Program-made: the position numbers and the translations under genes
NCBI GenBank assembly: GCA_036257535.1
Contig: DATAFJ010000029.1
Coordinates: 1-15,165 of the forward strand
Length of the DNA stretch: 15,165 nucleotides
Reading direction: 5' to 3'
Source of the DNA: DATAEE01 sp036257535
GTDB taxonomy: Bacteria; Acidobacteriota; Vicinamibacteria; Vicinamibacterales; 2-12-FULL-66-21
In this document: positions 1 through 7,051 of the stretch, in pieces
Position numbering within the stretch: position 1 is the stretch's first letter
How the letters are laid out: every line of letters starts with the position of its first letter
The notes under the pieces: generated by a model
Told to the model about the DNA's origin: nothing
What the model saw: the letters and a program-made list of their open reading frames with translations, nothing else
Database searches by the model: none

Positions 1-795
1 GGGCTGCAGATCACGGCCGACATGTACACGTATCCCGCCGGCGCCACTGGGCTCGACGCCGCGATGCCGCCCTCGGCCCTCGACGGCGGGTACGACGCGC
101 TCTACAAACGCCTGCGCGATCCGGACGCCCGGAAGAAGATCGCCGAGGCGATCCGGACGCCGACCGACGCCTGGGAGAACCTGTATCTGGCCGCCGGATC
201 GCCCGACCGCGTGCTCCTCGTCGAGTTCAGAAACGAGGCGCTGCGCAACCTGACGGGAAAGACGCTGGCCGAAGCGGCTCGAATCCGGAAAGAGGATCCG
301 GTCGAGACGATCATGAACCTCGTGCTCGAGGATCAGTCGCGCGTAGGCACGGTGTACTTCATGATGTCCGAGGACAACATCAAGAAACAGATCCGACTGC
401 CCTGGGTATCGTTCGGATCCGACGCCGCCTCGATGGCGACCGAAGGGCTGTTTCTCAAATCATCGGCGCATCCTCGCGCGTACGGCAACTTCGCCAGGCT
501 GCTCGGCAAGTACGTCCGCGGCGAAAAGGTCATCACGCTCGAGGAAGCGATCCGGCGACTCACGAGTCTGCCGGCGTCGAATCTCGCACTCGATCGGCGA
601 GGGCTGCTGCAGCCGGGACACTTCGCGGACGTCGTCGTCTTCGATCCGGCGACAATCGCGGATCGGGCGACGTTCGAGAATCCACATCAGTACTCCGTCG
701 GCGTGAAGCAGGTCTTCGTCAACGGCGTTCTCGTCCTCAAGGATGGCGAGCATACCGGCGCCAAGCCGGGTCGGGCGCTGCTGAACCGCAGGTGA
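1..795 (+). CDS. N-acyl-D-amino-acid deacylase (D-aminoacylase), C-terminal part
   Basis: This is the C-terminal 264 residues of an amidohydrolase-superfamily enzyme that hydrolyses N-acyl-D-amino acids to the free D-amino acid and a carboxylate. The frame is open at the left edge, so the start and the N-terminal metal ligands lie outside the window; the ATG at 22 is internal. Family members are roughly 500-550 residues, so about half is missing. Visible family features are the ADMYTYPAGATGLDAAMPP segment at the start, the WVSFGSDAAS segment whose Asp (codon 421-423) matches the conserved active-site Asp before the last barrel strand, the HPRAYGNF block, and the terminal LQPGHFADVVVFDP and VFVNGVLVLKDG segments of the composite beta-domain. 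The stop is 4 nt before the next start, whose ribosome binding site overlaps this stop, so the two genes are probably co-transcribed. A D-amino-acid-releasing enzyme next to a large peptidase suggests peptide scavenging. Function is confident at family level; the substrate is unknown. Confidence 0.9.
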   Translation, partial: GLQITADMYTYPAGATGLDAAMPPSALDGGYDALYKRLRDPDARKKIAEAIRTPTDAWENLYLAAGSPDRVLLVEFRNEALRNLTGKTLAEAARIRKEDPVETIMNLVLEDQSRVGTVYFMMSEDNIKKQIRLPWVSFGSDAASMATEGLFLKSSAHPRAYGNFARLLGKYVRGEKVITLEEAIRRLTSLPASNLALDRRGLLQPGHFADVVVFDPATIADRATFENPHQYSVGVKQVFVNGVLVLKDGEHTGAKPGRALLNRR

Positions 796-799
796 ACTC

Positions 800-2575
800 A
801 TGAAACGCACGACCGTCTGTCTCGCGCTCGTCGCGCTCGCGATCGCCGCTGCCGGGGCGAACAACACGTCTCAGCTCGGCTACTACCGCTTCCCCGCGCT
901 TTACAACGACACGTTGCTCTTCACGGCGGAAGGCGATCTTTGGCGCGTGAACGCACGCGGTGGAGCGGCGGAGCGATTGACGACTCACCCGTCGGAGGAA
1001 TCGCGTCCCGCGATCTCACCCGACGGCGGCACCGTGGCGTTTTCGGCCGCGTATGAGGGCCCCACCGAGGTCTACACGATGCCGATCGACGGCGGCGTCC
1101 CCACTCGGCAGACGTGGGAAGGAGGAGAGAACGCGCTCGTCGTCGGCTGGACGCCGTCCGGCGAGGTCCTGTTCGCAACGCGGCGCTATTCGGGATTGCC
1201 GGATACGCAACTCGGCCGCGTCAAGCCATCGAGTGGCGTCCGCGATCTGATTCCGCTCTCGCAGGCTGCCGAAGGCGCGTACGACGAATCGGGGACGACG
1301 CTCTTCTTCACGCGGCTGCCGTTCCAGGGCAGCCACGCGAAACGCTACAAGGGTGGAACGGCGCAGAATATCTGGCGCTTTTCGCGCGGCGCCGAGGCTG
1401 CCGCGCTGACGGCCGACTACGCGGGAACCAGCAAGGGGCCGATGCCGTGGAACGGCCGCGTGTACTTCCTGAGTGATCGCGACGGGACCATGAACGTCTG
1501 GTCGATGAGCGACGCAGGAAAGGACCTGAAGCAGCACACCACCCACTCGGGGTGGGACGTCCAATCGGCGTCGCTCTCGCGCGGCCGGATCGCATACCAG
1601 CTTGGCGCGGACCTGCGCCTGCTCGATCTGGGCAGCGGCGCGGATACTCCGATCCAGATTCGGCTGACCTCCGACTTCGATCAGCTCCGCGAACGGTGGG
1701 TTCGGAATCCGATCGAATGGGTGGCCTCGATGCATCTGTCGCCAACCGGCGATCGTGTCGTGTTTACGGCGCGCGGCCAGATCTTCGTCGCGCCCGCAGA
1801 ACAGGGCCGGTTCGTCGAGGCGACGCGCGACAAACGAGTGCGGCACCGCGAGGGACGCTTCATGCCGGACGGCAAGTCGCTCCTGGCGCTCTCGGACGAA
1901 AGCGGCGAGGTGGAGCTCTGGCGCATGCCGGCCAACGGCGTCGGCGGCGGCGAGCGGCTGACGACCGACGGCAAAATCCTCCGCTGGAACGCGCTCCCGT
2001 CGCCCGACGGCAAGCTCGTCGCCCACAACGACAAGGATCAGCAGCTCTGGGTTCTGGACCTCGCGTCGAAACAGCAGAAGAAGATCGCGTACGCGGCGGA
2101 GGGAGACTTCGACGATCTGGCCTGGTCGCCCGACAGCAAGTGGCTCGCCTACACCGCACCGGCCCGCAACCTGATGACGCAGGTGTTCCTCTACAACGTC
2201 GCGACCGGCTCGATCACGCCGCTTACATCAGACCGCTACGACAGCTTCAGCCCTGCGTGGAACCCGGACGGAAAGTGGATCTACTTCTTCTCCAATCGGA
2301 ACTTCGTCTCCGTGGTCCCGTCCCCGTGGGGCGGCCGTCAGCCGGAACCGTTCTACGACAAGCAGACGAAGCTCTATCACGTGCCGCTCGTACGTGGCCA
2401 GCGGTCTCCGTTTCAGCCTGACGACGAGCTGATGCCCGAGAAGCCTGCGGAGAAGCCAGCAGAAAAGCCCGCGGAGAAAAGGACGACAAGCTCTCGGACG
2501 CGAAGCCGGCGGCTGCGGTGCCGCGCGAGGAGAAGCCGGTCAGGATCGACCTCGACGACATTCAGCAGCGGCTGA
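800..2575 (+). CDS. Tricorn protease homologue, N-terminal beta-propeller part (frameshifted)
   Basis: This is the first part of a Tricorn-type serine protease (peptidase family S41), a large oligopeptidase that trims peptides. Residues 1-20 form a signal peptide (MKRTTVCLALVALAIAAAGA), so the product is probably exported, unlike archaeal Tricorn. Residues about 25-540 are WD40/TolB-like beta-propeller blades with repeated SPDG, TPSG and SPDSKWLAY elements, matching the six- and seven-bladed propellers of Tricorn. An (EKPA)3 linker follows. The native frame ends at residue 560 (codon 2477-2479); the last 31 residues, rich in Arg and Ser, are out-of-frame read-through. The chain continues in another frame to 4110. 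Restoring one base in the A run at 2477-2480 gives one 1103-residue protein, close to the family length. The ATG is preceded by AGGTGA (790-795), which overlaps the upstream stop. The gene could be a sequencing indel, a recent mutation, or read through by frameshifting. Confidence 0.88.
   Translation: MKRTTVCLALVALAIAAAGANNTSQLGYYRFPALYNDTLLFTAEGDLWRVNARGGAAERLTTHPSEESRPAISPDGGTVAFSAAYEGPTEVYTMPIDGGVPTRQTWEGGENALVVGWTPSGEVLFATRRYSGLPDTQLGRVKPSSGVRDLIPLSQAAEGAYDESGTTLFFTRLPFQGSHAKRYKGGTAQNIWRFSRGAEAAALTADYAGTSKGPMPWNGRVYFLSDRDGTMNVWSMSDAGKDLKQHTTHSGWDVQSASLSRGRIAYQLGADLRLLDLGSGADTPIQIRLTSDFDQLRERWVRNPIEWVASMHLSPTGDRVVFTARGQIFVAPAEQGRFVEATRDKRVRHREGRFMPDGKSLLALSDESGEVELWRMPANGVGGGERLTTDGKILRWNALPSPDGKLVAHNDKDQQLWVLDLASKQQKKIAYAAEGDFDDLAWSPDSKWLAYTAPARNLMTQVFLYNVATGSITPLTSDRYDSFSPAWNPDGKWIYFFSNRNFVSVVPSPWGGRQPEPFYDKQTKLYHVPLVRGQRSPFQPDDELMPEKPAEKPAEKPAEKRTTSSRTRSRRLRCRARRSRSGSTSTTFSSG
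2438..2482 (+). other. EKPA-coding tandem repeat and frameshift site
   Basis: Three imperfect 12-nt repeats coding (Glu-Lys-Pro-Ala)3 at 2438-2473 are followed by GAG AAA AGG. The incoming Tricorn frame turns to Arg/Ser-rich nonsense after the AAA codon. The frame starting one base earlier gives a plausible acidic/Lys linker (KDDKLSDAKPAAAVPREEK) and then the rest of the protease. One additional A in the AAAA run at 2477-2480 would join the two. The site is not a canonical X XXY YYZ slippery heptamer in the incoming frame. Confidence 0.75.
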
Positions 2576-4110
2576 TCGAGGTGCCGCTCGCGGCGGGCAA
2601 CTACAACAACCTCTCGATCGACGGCAAGCGGCTCTACTTCGTGTCGGCGGAGGCGGGACCGGACGGCAAGCGGGCTCTCCGGACTCTCGCGATCCAGAGC
2701 AACAAGCCACAGCCGGAGACCTTCCTCGAAGACATCCGGTACTACGAGCTCTCGCTCGACGGCAAGAAAGTCCTCGTCCGCAAAGCGGACGATCTCTATG
2801 TGTTCGACGCCGGCGCAAAGGCGCCACCCACTGCGGAGCTGCCGAAGAAGCAGGTCGTGCTCCGCGACTGGACGTTCCGTTTCGATCCGCGCGACGAGTG
2901 GCGCCAGATGTTCACGGAGGCGTGGCGCCTGCACCGCGACTATTTCTACGACCGCGGGATGCACGGCCTCGACTGGCCGGCCGTCCGGGAGAAGTACCGT
3001 CCGCTCGTGGATCGCGTGACCGACCGCGCCGAGCTCAGCGACATCGTCGGGCAGATGATCTCGGAGCTCTCGGCCCTTCACGCGTCGGTCCGGGGCGGCG
3101 ACATGCGCCGGGGCCAGGATCAGATTCAGCCCGGATCACTTGGCGCCCGGTTCGCGCGCGACGAGAAGGCGGGTGGGTTCAGGGTCGAGCGCATCTACCG
3201 CAGCGATCCGGACCTGCCTGACGAAACGGCGCCCCTGGCGCGGACCGGTGTCGACGTCCGCGAGGGCGACGTCATCGAGTCCATCAACGGCATTCCGTCG
3301 CTCAGCGCTCCGGACGTGAGTCAGCTGCTGCGTCAGCAGGCGGACAAGCAGGTCCTGCTCCGCGTCAAGCCGGGCGCTGGCGGGCCGTCGCGCGACGTCA
3401 TCGTCACGCCCATATCGCAGACGCGCGATAACGATCTTCGCTACGACGAATGGGAATACACCAGGCGCCTCGAAGTCGAGAAGAGGGGCGGCGGGCGCAT
3501 CGGCTACGTGCACCTGCGCGCGATGGGAAGCGGCAACATGGACGAGTGGACGCGCGAGTTCTATCCCGTGTTCGACCGCGAGGGGCTCATCGTCGACGTC
3601 CGCCACAACCGCGGCGGGAACATCGACAGCTGGATCCTGGAAAAGCTTCTGCGGAAGGCCTGGTTCTACTGGCAGCCGCGCGTCGGCAAGCCGATCTGGA
3701 ACATGCAGTTCGCCTTCCGCGGCCACGTCGTCGTGTTGTGTAACGAGTGGACGGCGTCTGATGGCGAGGCGTTCGCCGAAGGCTTCCGGCGGCTCGGGCT
3801 CGGCAAGGTGATCGGCACTCGCACGTGGGGCGGGGAGATCTGGCTGTCAGGCAGCAACTTCATGGTCGATCGCGGCGTCGCCACCGCGGCCGAGACCGGC
3901 GTGTATGGGCCCGAGGGACAGTGGCTGATCGAAGGGCACGGCGTCGACCCCGACATCGTCGTCGACAATCTGCCGCACGCGACGTTCAAAGGACAGGACG
4001 CCCAGCTCGAAGCGGCCGTGAAATTCCTGCAGGAGGAAATCAAGAAGAAACCGGTACCGGTTCCATCGGCGCCCAAATACCCGAACAAGAAGACGACGTC
4101 TGAACCTTGA
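2518..4110 (+). CDS. Tricorn protease homologue, C-terminal catalytic part (frameshifted)
   Basis: This is the catalytic half of the Tricorn-type S41 peptidase begun at 800. The GTG at 2518 is only the first possible start codon in this frame; true coding sequence extends upstream to about 2480. Residues 25-100 are the last propeller blades. Residues about 125-195 are the C1 helical core, with the candidate catalytic His at 188 (SALHASV). Residues about 222-295 are a PDZ domain (GDVIESINGIPSLS). Residues about 325-500 are the C2 protease core, with the candidate nucleophile Ser414 followed by Asp415 (NEWTASDGEAFA) and Glu472 (IEGHGVDPD). The spacings Ser-to-Glu 58 and His-to-Ser 226 agree closely with Thermoplasma Tricorn (Ser965/Glu1023, His746/Ser965), so the active site looks intact. 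The Lys/Pro-rich tail ends with a stop codon lying in the first units of the downstream GAACC-like repeat. If the upstream frameshift is real, this fragment lacks a signal peptide and its own ribosome binding site. Confidence 0.9.
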   Translation: MPREEKPVRIDLDDIQQRLIEVPLAAGNYNNLSIDGKRLYFVSAEAGPDGKRALRTLAIQSNKPQPETFLEDIRYYELSLDGKKVLVRKADDLYVFDAGAKAPPTAELPKKQVVLRDWTFRFDPRDEWRQMFTEAWRLHRDYFYDRGMHGLDWPAVREKYRPLVDRVTDRAELSDIVGQMISELSALHASVRGGDMRRGQDQIQPGSLGARFARDEKAGGFRVERIYRSDPDLPDETAPLARTGVDVREGDVIESINGIPSLSAPDVSQLLRQQADKQVLLRVKPGAGGPSRDVIVTPISQTRDNDLRYDEWEYTRRLEVEKRGGGRIGYVHLRAMGSGNMDEWTREFYPVFDREGLIVDVRHNRGGNIDSWILEKLLRKAWFYWQPRVGKPIWNMQFAFRGHVVVLCNEWTASDGEAFAEGFRRLGLGKVIGTRTWGGEIWLSGSNFMVDRGVATAAETGVYGPEGQWLIEGHGVDPDIVVDNLPHATFKGQDAQLEAAVKFLQEEIKKKPVPVPSAPKYPNKKTTSEP

Positions 4111-4296
4111 ACTTAGTACGGTTCGGGGTTCAACGGTTCAGGGTTCAAGGGTGGTTAAGAGTTCGAGGTTCAGGGTTCGAGGTTCAGGGTTCTGGCCAGC
4201 CGCTAATCGCGAACCTGGACCCTCGAACCTAGAACCTGGAACCCCGAACCACCCTTGAACCATGAACCTAGAACCGCGAACCGCTGGTTCTAGGGG
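4111..4296. repeat. Degenerate GGTTCNN heptamer array followed by its reverse complement
   Basis: The spacer between the convergent Tricorn and HTH genes is almost entirely repeat. From 4120 to 4194 there are about ten units of the type GGTTCNN (GGTTCGG, GGTTCAG, GGTTCGA), with some units lengthened or degenerate. After a 16-nt centre, 4211-4284 holds about ten units of the type GAACCNN, the reverse complement. The whole can fold into a long imperfect hairpin on either strand. GAACCTTGAAC at 4102-4112 is the same phrase, so the Tricorn stop codon lies in repeat-like sequence. Because it lies between convergent genes it could terminate transcription in both directions, but no classic GC stem plus U-tract is present. 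Confidence 0.85.
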
Positions 4297-4944
4297 CTAT
4301 CCGTGCGAGACGCGAGCCTTTTCGCCGTGCGTCATCTCGGTCGATAGACCGCCCACGCGGCTGCGCACGAGATCGATCACGAGACCCGCGGGGGTGCTTC
4401 CACCCACGACGAAGGCGATCGTGAAGTAGGCCGTGGCGACGAGGCCGGCCGTGCGCCAGACATCGGCGCCGGCGACGCGCGCCGCGACGAGCGAGAGCAG
4501 CGTGAGCGCCGCGAGGTCGAGGCTGGCCGTGACCGTGCGCTGCGCGATGATCGCCCCGGGCGCGTCCGGCGGCATGGGCGGCGGCGGCAGACGACGGTCG
4601 CCGGTTCGCGGCACACGCGAGCGATCGTCCTCGAACTCCGACGAGACGCCGATCGTCTCGGCCTGCGCCTTGATGATCGTTTCCGTGCGCCGATCCGCGA
4701 GCGGGTACAGCCTGCAGAATTCGTTGACGATCTGATCGGCGTTGAGGCCCACGCGAAGCGCGTACGCGCGGATGAACGACCGGGCGAAGATGCCCGCGGG
4801 CCAGCGCGACAGGTCGCCGCGCTCCAGGCCGGCCCAGAGGTCGGAGCCGACTTTGGTCTCTTCGGCGAGCTGCGCAAGGCTGAGATGGCGGCGCTCACGC
4901 TCGCGCCGCAGCCGCAGACCGAAGCTCTGCCTGTCGCTCACCAA
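4297..4944 (-). CDS. HTH_25 (RodZ-like N-terminus) membrane protein with RDD-like domain
   Basis: Residues 8-78 form an Xre/HTH_25-type helix-turn-helix domain like that of RodZ-type proteins (FGLRLRRERERRHLSLAQL, then LERGDLSRWPAGIFARSFIRA in two parts), including the characteristic ARSFIRAYA stretch. A polar linker with a PPPPMPPDAP run follows at about 100-132. Two hydrophobic segments at about 138-158 and 164-187 are probably transmembrane. The Arg136...Asp143 spacing and the GGSTPAG motif at 181-187 resemble a short RDD domain, which is inference. The RodZ periplasmic DUF4115 domain is absent, so a true cell-shape role is not supported; a membrane-tethered regulator is equally possible. 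The start is uncertain: TTG at 4944 and GTG at 4941 are both possible, with only a weak GGAAA upstream. It is convergent with the Tricorn gene and divergent from the FAD oxidase. Confidence 0.75.
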   Translation of the reverse strand: MVSDRQSFGLRLRRERERRHLSLAQLAEETKVGSDLWAGLERGDLSRWPAGIFARSFIRAYALRVGLNADQIVNEFCRLYPLADRRTETIIKAQAETIGVSSEFEDDRSRVPRTGDRRLPPPPMPPDAPGAIIAQRTVTASLDLAALTLLSLVAARVAGADVWRTAGLVATAYFTIAFVVGGSTPAGLVIDLVRSRVGGLSTEMTHGEKARVSHG

Positions 4945-5000
4945 TTTCCGAGCAGAGCAATTCCCGCGCCGGCCCGGTGAGGGGTTTTTCGAGGCTGGCG

Positions 5001-5117
5001 GGCAGATCCGGGCCTTCCTGGTCCGGTGGAACGGATCGCCGATCCCCTTCCGAACGCCACCGTTGGAAGGCCACGTATGGCAACCCTACGGCCCTCCGCC
5101 CAGGCCGAAGGCTGCCA
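5001..5117. other. Cluster of strong overlapping stem-loops in the divergent spacer
   Basis: Adjacent hairpins can be read directly: GGATC/GATCC (5033-5037 with 5041-5045); CCTTCC-G-AACG/CGTTGGAAGG (5046-5056 with 5061-5070, ten pairs, one bulged G, CCAC loop); and TGGCAaCC/GGcTGCCA (5078-5085 with 5110-5117, one mismatch). Competing pairings also exist: GGCCTTCC (5011-5018) fits GGAAGGCC (5065-5072), and GATCCG (5005-5010) fits CGGATC (5032-5037). Such mutually exclusive helices are typical of a structured RNA. The strand cannot be decided: it could be a leader of the HTH gene (-), a small RNA, or regulatory DNA. I do not recognise a known riboswitch in it. The rest of the spacer, 4945-5000 and 5118-5184, shows only the -10-like element described separately. 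Confidence 0.4.
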
Positions 5118-5172
5118 AAAAAGGTCATCGTATGTTTCGGATTTGATCACTCGATTACGGTTTATCACCCCC

Positions 5173-5178
5173 TATGAT
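5173..5178 (+). promoter_or_regulatory. -10-like TATGAT placed for a leaderless start of the FAD oxidase
   Basis: TATGAT differs from the consensus -10 at one position and ends exactly 6 nt before the ATG at 5185. A start site at the usual distance would fall on the A of the ATG. There is no purine-rich ribosome binding site before this ATG, which fits leaderless initiation. No good -35 is visible at 16-18 bp spacing (TCGATT at 5151 is weak). Confidence 0.4.
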
Positions 5179-5184
5179 CCGGCC

Positions 5185-6795
5185 ATGGCGAGCCGGATAC
5201 GCGCCAGGCACCCGCGCGGGGACGCCTCGGATCTCAGGGTCACAGGCGATCCGGCCACGGTCGCGGCGCATCGCGAAGATGCCGCGCACGTTCGCGGCGG
5301 ACGCGCCGATGCAGTTGCATGGCCGCGCACCGAGGCGGCCGTTGCCGCGCTCGTTCGTGCAAGCTCGCACGTCCTCCCGATCGGAGCACAGTCCTCGGTC
5401 ACGGGCGGGGCGACGCCAACGGGAGGCCTGGTTCTCTCGGCGTCAAAGCTCACGGACATTTTCGTCTCGTCCGACAGACAATCCGTCCGCGTCGGCGCGG
5501 GAGTTCCACTCTCGGAGCTGCAGGCGAAGCTGCGCGAGCAATCACTCTGGTATCCGCCGGTGCCGACGTTCACCGGCGCGTTCGCCGGCGGCGTCGTCGC
5601 AACCAACGCGGCCGGCGCCACGACGTTCAAGTACGGGAGTACTCGGGACTGGGTGGAAGGCCTGACCGTGGTCCTCGCCTCGGGCGACGTCGTGGAAATC
5701 CGCCGCGGCGACGCGCGCGCGGGCGAGGATCGATCGTTCGAGATCGAAGGGATGGACGGCTCGATCGCGCGTGTGTTCGTGCCGTCCTACAGGATGCCTG
5801 ACGTGCCGAAGCGATCCGCCGGTTACTACGCCGCACCCGGCATGGATCTCGTCGATCTGTTCGTGGGCTCCGAAGGCACGCTCGGGGTCGTCACCGAGGT
5901 GACGTTCCGCGTCGCGCAAGCGACGCCTGCAATTGCGCTCGCGTTCGTGCCGATTCAGAGCGAGCGCATCGCAGTCGACGTCGTCACGGAGCTCAGGGAC
6001 GCTTCGCAGACCACGTGGCGTGATCGCGATCGGCGCGGCATCGACGTCGCTGCGATCGAACACATGGACCGGCGTTCCCTCGCGATCCTTACCGAGGACG
6101 GCGCCGATCGCGCGCTGGACATCTCCTGGCCGCCGGCGACCGAGGTAGCGCTCCTCATCCAGCTCGAGCTCGAGCCTGGGACCGACCCCCGGCGTGTTTA
6201 CGACGAGGTCGGCCTGGCACGCGATGCCGACGCGCCGGATTCGCCGGTCGTCCGCTTCTGCCGCCTTCTCGATCGCCGCGGCCTGCTCGATGACGTGGAG
6301 CTCGTCCCGCCAGGTAACCGTCGCCGCTTCGAGGCGTTCTTCGCGCTTCGGGAGGCGGTACCAACGGGCGTCAACCGCAGGGTGGGGGCGGCGAAGCGGG
6401 ACGTCGACGAAGGAATCGAAAAGACGGCAGGCGACACAATCGTGCCGTTCTCATCCTTCGGAGAGATGCTCGCGCTCATCCGCGAGGCGTTCGAACGCCG
6501 CGGTCTCGACTACGCGATCTGGGGACACATTTCGGACGGCAACGTCCACCCCAACGTGATTCCGTCGAGTCTTGCCGACGTGAACGCGGCGCGGGAGGCG
6601 ATTCTCGAGCTCGGACGAGCGGTCGTGCGTCTCGGCGGGTGCCCCCTCGCGGAGCATGGCGTCGGCCGAAGCGCACTCAAGCAGGGGCTGCTGCGCGATC
6701 TGTATGGCGATCGCGCCATCGAGGAGATGCGATCGGTCAAGCGCGCGCTGGATCCCGAGTGGAAGCTCGCCCCGGGAGTGCTCTTCGAAATCTAG
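5185..6795 (+). CDS. FAD-linked oxidase (GlcD / D-lactate dehydrogenase type)
   Basis: This 536-residue flavoprotein belongs to the VAO/PCMH superfamily and probably oxidises a 2-hydroxy acid such as D-lactate or glycolate. The N-terminal FAD_binding_4 domain covers about residues 45-245, with the pyrophosphate-binding loop PIGAQSSVTGG (65-75), the GVVATNAAGATTFKYGSTRD segment (136-155), and GSEGTLGVVTEVT (228-240). The C-terminal FAD-oxidase domain carries the signature GHISDGNVHPN from residue 447, whose histidines contact substrate or metal in the family, and EHGVGR at 490-495. The frame is open back to 5026, but the extension is not family-like, so ATG 5185 (MASRIRARH) is chosen. There is no signal peptide. 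There is no fused or adjacent Fe-S (GlcF-like) subunit, so it probably passes electrons to quinone or a separate carrier. The stop overlaps the stop of the convergent YHS gene by 4 nt. The exact substrate cannot be told from sequence. Confidence 0.9.
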   Translation: MASRIRARHPRGDASDLRVTGDPATVAAHREDAAHVRGGRADAVAWPRTEAAVAALVRASSHVLPIGAQSSVTGGATPTGGLVLSASKLTDIFVSSDRQSVRVGAGVPLSELQAKLREQSLWYPPVPTFTGAFAGGVVATNAAGATTFKYGSTRDWVEGLTVVLASGDVVEIRRGDARAGEDRSFEIEGMDGSIARVFVPSYRMPDVPKRSAGYYAAPGMDLVDLFVGSEGTLGVVTEVTFRVAQATPAIALAFVPIQSERIAVDVVTELRDASQTTWRDRDRRGIDVAAIEHMDRRSLAILTEDGADRALDISWPPATEVALLIQLELEPGTDPRRVYDEVGLARDADAPDSPVVRFCRLLDRRGLLDDVELVPPGNRRRFEAFFALREAVPTGVNRRVGAAKRDVDEGIEKTAGDTIVPFSSFGEMLALIREAFERRGLDYAIWGHISDGNVHPNVIPSSLADVNAAREAILELGRAVVRLGGCPLAEHGVGRSALKQGLLRDLYGDRAIEEMRSVKRALDPEWKLAPGVLFEI

Positions 6796-6938
6796 GATTT
6801 CGCGTATCGCTCCGGATCGGCGTCGAACTTCGACTTGCAGCCGGGCATGCAGAAATAGTACGTCTGGCCTTTGTAGTCGCTCTTGGCAGGCGCGGCCTTC
6901 TCGTCAACCTGCATCCCGCACACTGGATCAGTGGTCAT
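6792..6938 (-). CDS. Small YHS-domain protein
   Basis: This 48-residue protein is a single YHS domain: DPVCGMQVDEKAAP at residues 4-17, KGQTYYFCMPGCKSKF at 23-38, and a final DPERYAKS. YHS modules bind metal, often copper or zinc, through the CGM and CxxxC cysteines, and are found on copper ATPases, ferritin-like proteins and as stand-alone putative metallochaperones; the role here is inferred only from that. The ATG at 6938 has a good AGGAG ribosome binding site about 8 nt upstream. The reading frame is open well upstream through the repeat array and into the cytochrome gene, but that extension is a shadow. It lies downstream of the cytochrome c gene on the same strand with a repeat array between. 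The stop shares CTAG with the stop of the convergent FAD oxidase. Composition matches its neighbours. Confidence 0.88.
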   Translation of the reverse strand: MTTDPVCGMQVDEKAAPAKSDYKGQTYYFCMPGCKSKFDADPERYAKS

Positions 6939-6956
6939 GGTTCGCTCCTCAAGTTT

Positions 6957-7051
6957 TGAGCTTTGAGCTCTGAGCTCTGAGCTCTGAGCCCTGAGCCCTG
7001 AGCCCTGAGCCCTGAGCCCTGAGCCTTTAGGCATTCGGCATTGGGCATTAG
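6957..7051. repeat. Tandem heptamer array (TGAGCYC x10, then GCATTNG x3)
   Basis: Ten back-to-back 7-nt units run from 6957 to 7026: TGAGCTT, three TGAGCTC, five TGAGCCC and TGAGCCT. After a 4-nt gap, three units of a second heptamer follow at 7031-7051 (GCATTCG, GCATTGG, GCATTAG). The ordered drift from CTC to CCC units shows growth by local duplication. The stop codon of the cytochrome c gene (TTA at 7048-7050 on the plus strand) lies in the last GCATT unit. There is no spacer between units, so this is not a CRISPR array. Confidence 0.95.

Noticed and set aside
1016..2026. 336-codon minus-strand open frame opposite the Tricorn propeller
   Set aside because: Antisense shadow, rich in Arg, His and Ala, with no family features.
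2474..2482. Canonical programmed -1 ribosomal frameshift site
   Set aside because: The incoming frame reads GAG AAA AGG, which does not fit X XXY YYZ, and the A run is too short for typical transcriptional slippage. Recoding is not excluded, only not supported.
4120..4284. CRISPR array
   Set aside because: Units are 7 nt with no unique spacers, and orientation reverses midway; the same reasoning excludes 6957-7051 and 11597-11750.
5011..5045. SRP RNA core on the minus strand (ACCAGGAAGGCCCGG resembles part of it)
   Set aside because: The GGTCCGGAAGG...AGCAGCC core order is not present and the fold does not match.
5026..5184. N-terminal extension of the FAD oxidase
   Set aside because: It covers the stem-loop region and does not resemble the family; ATG 5185 gives a normal N-terminus.
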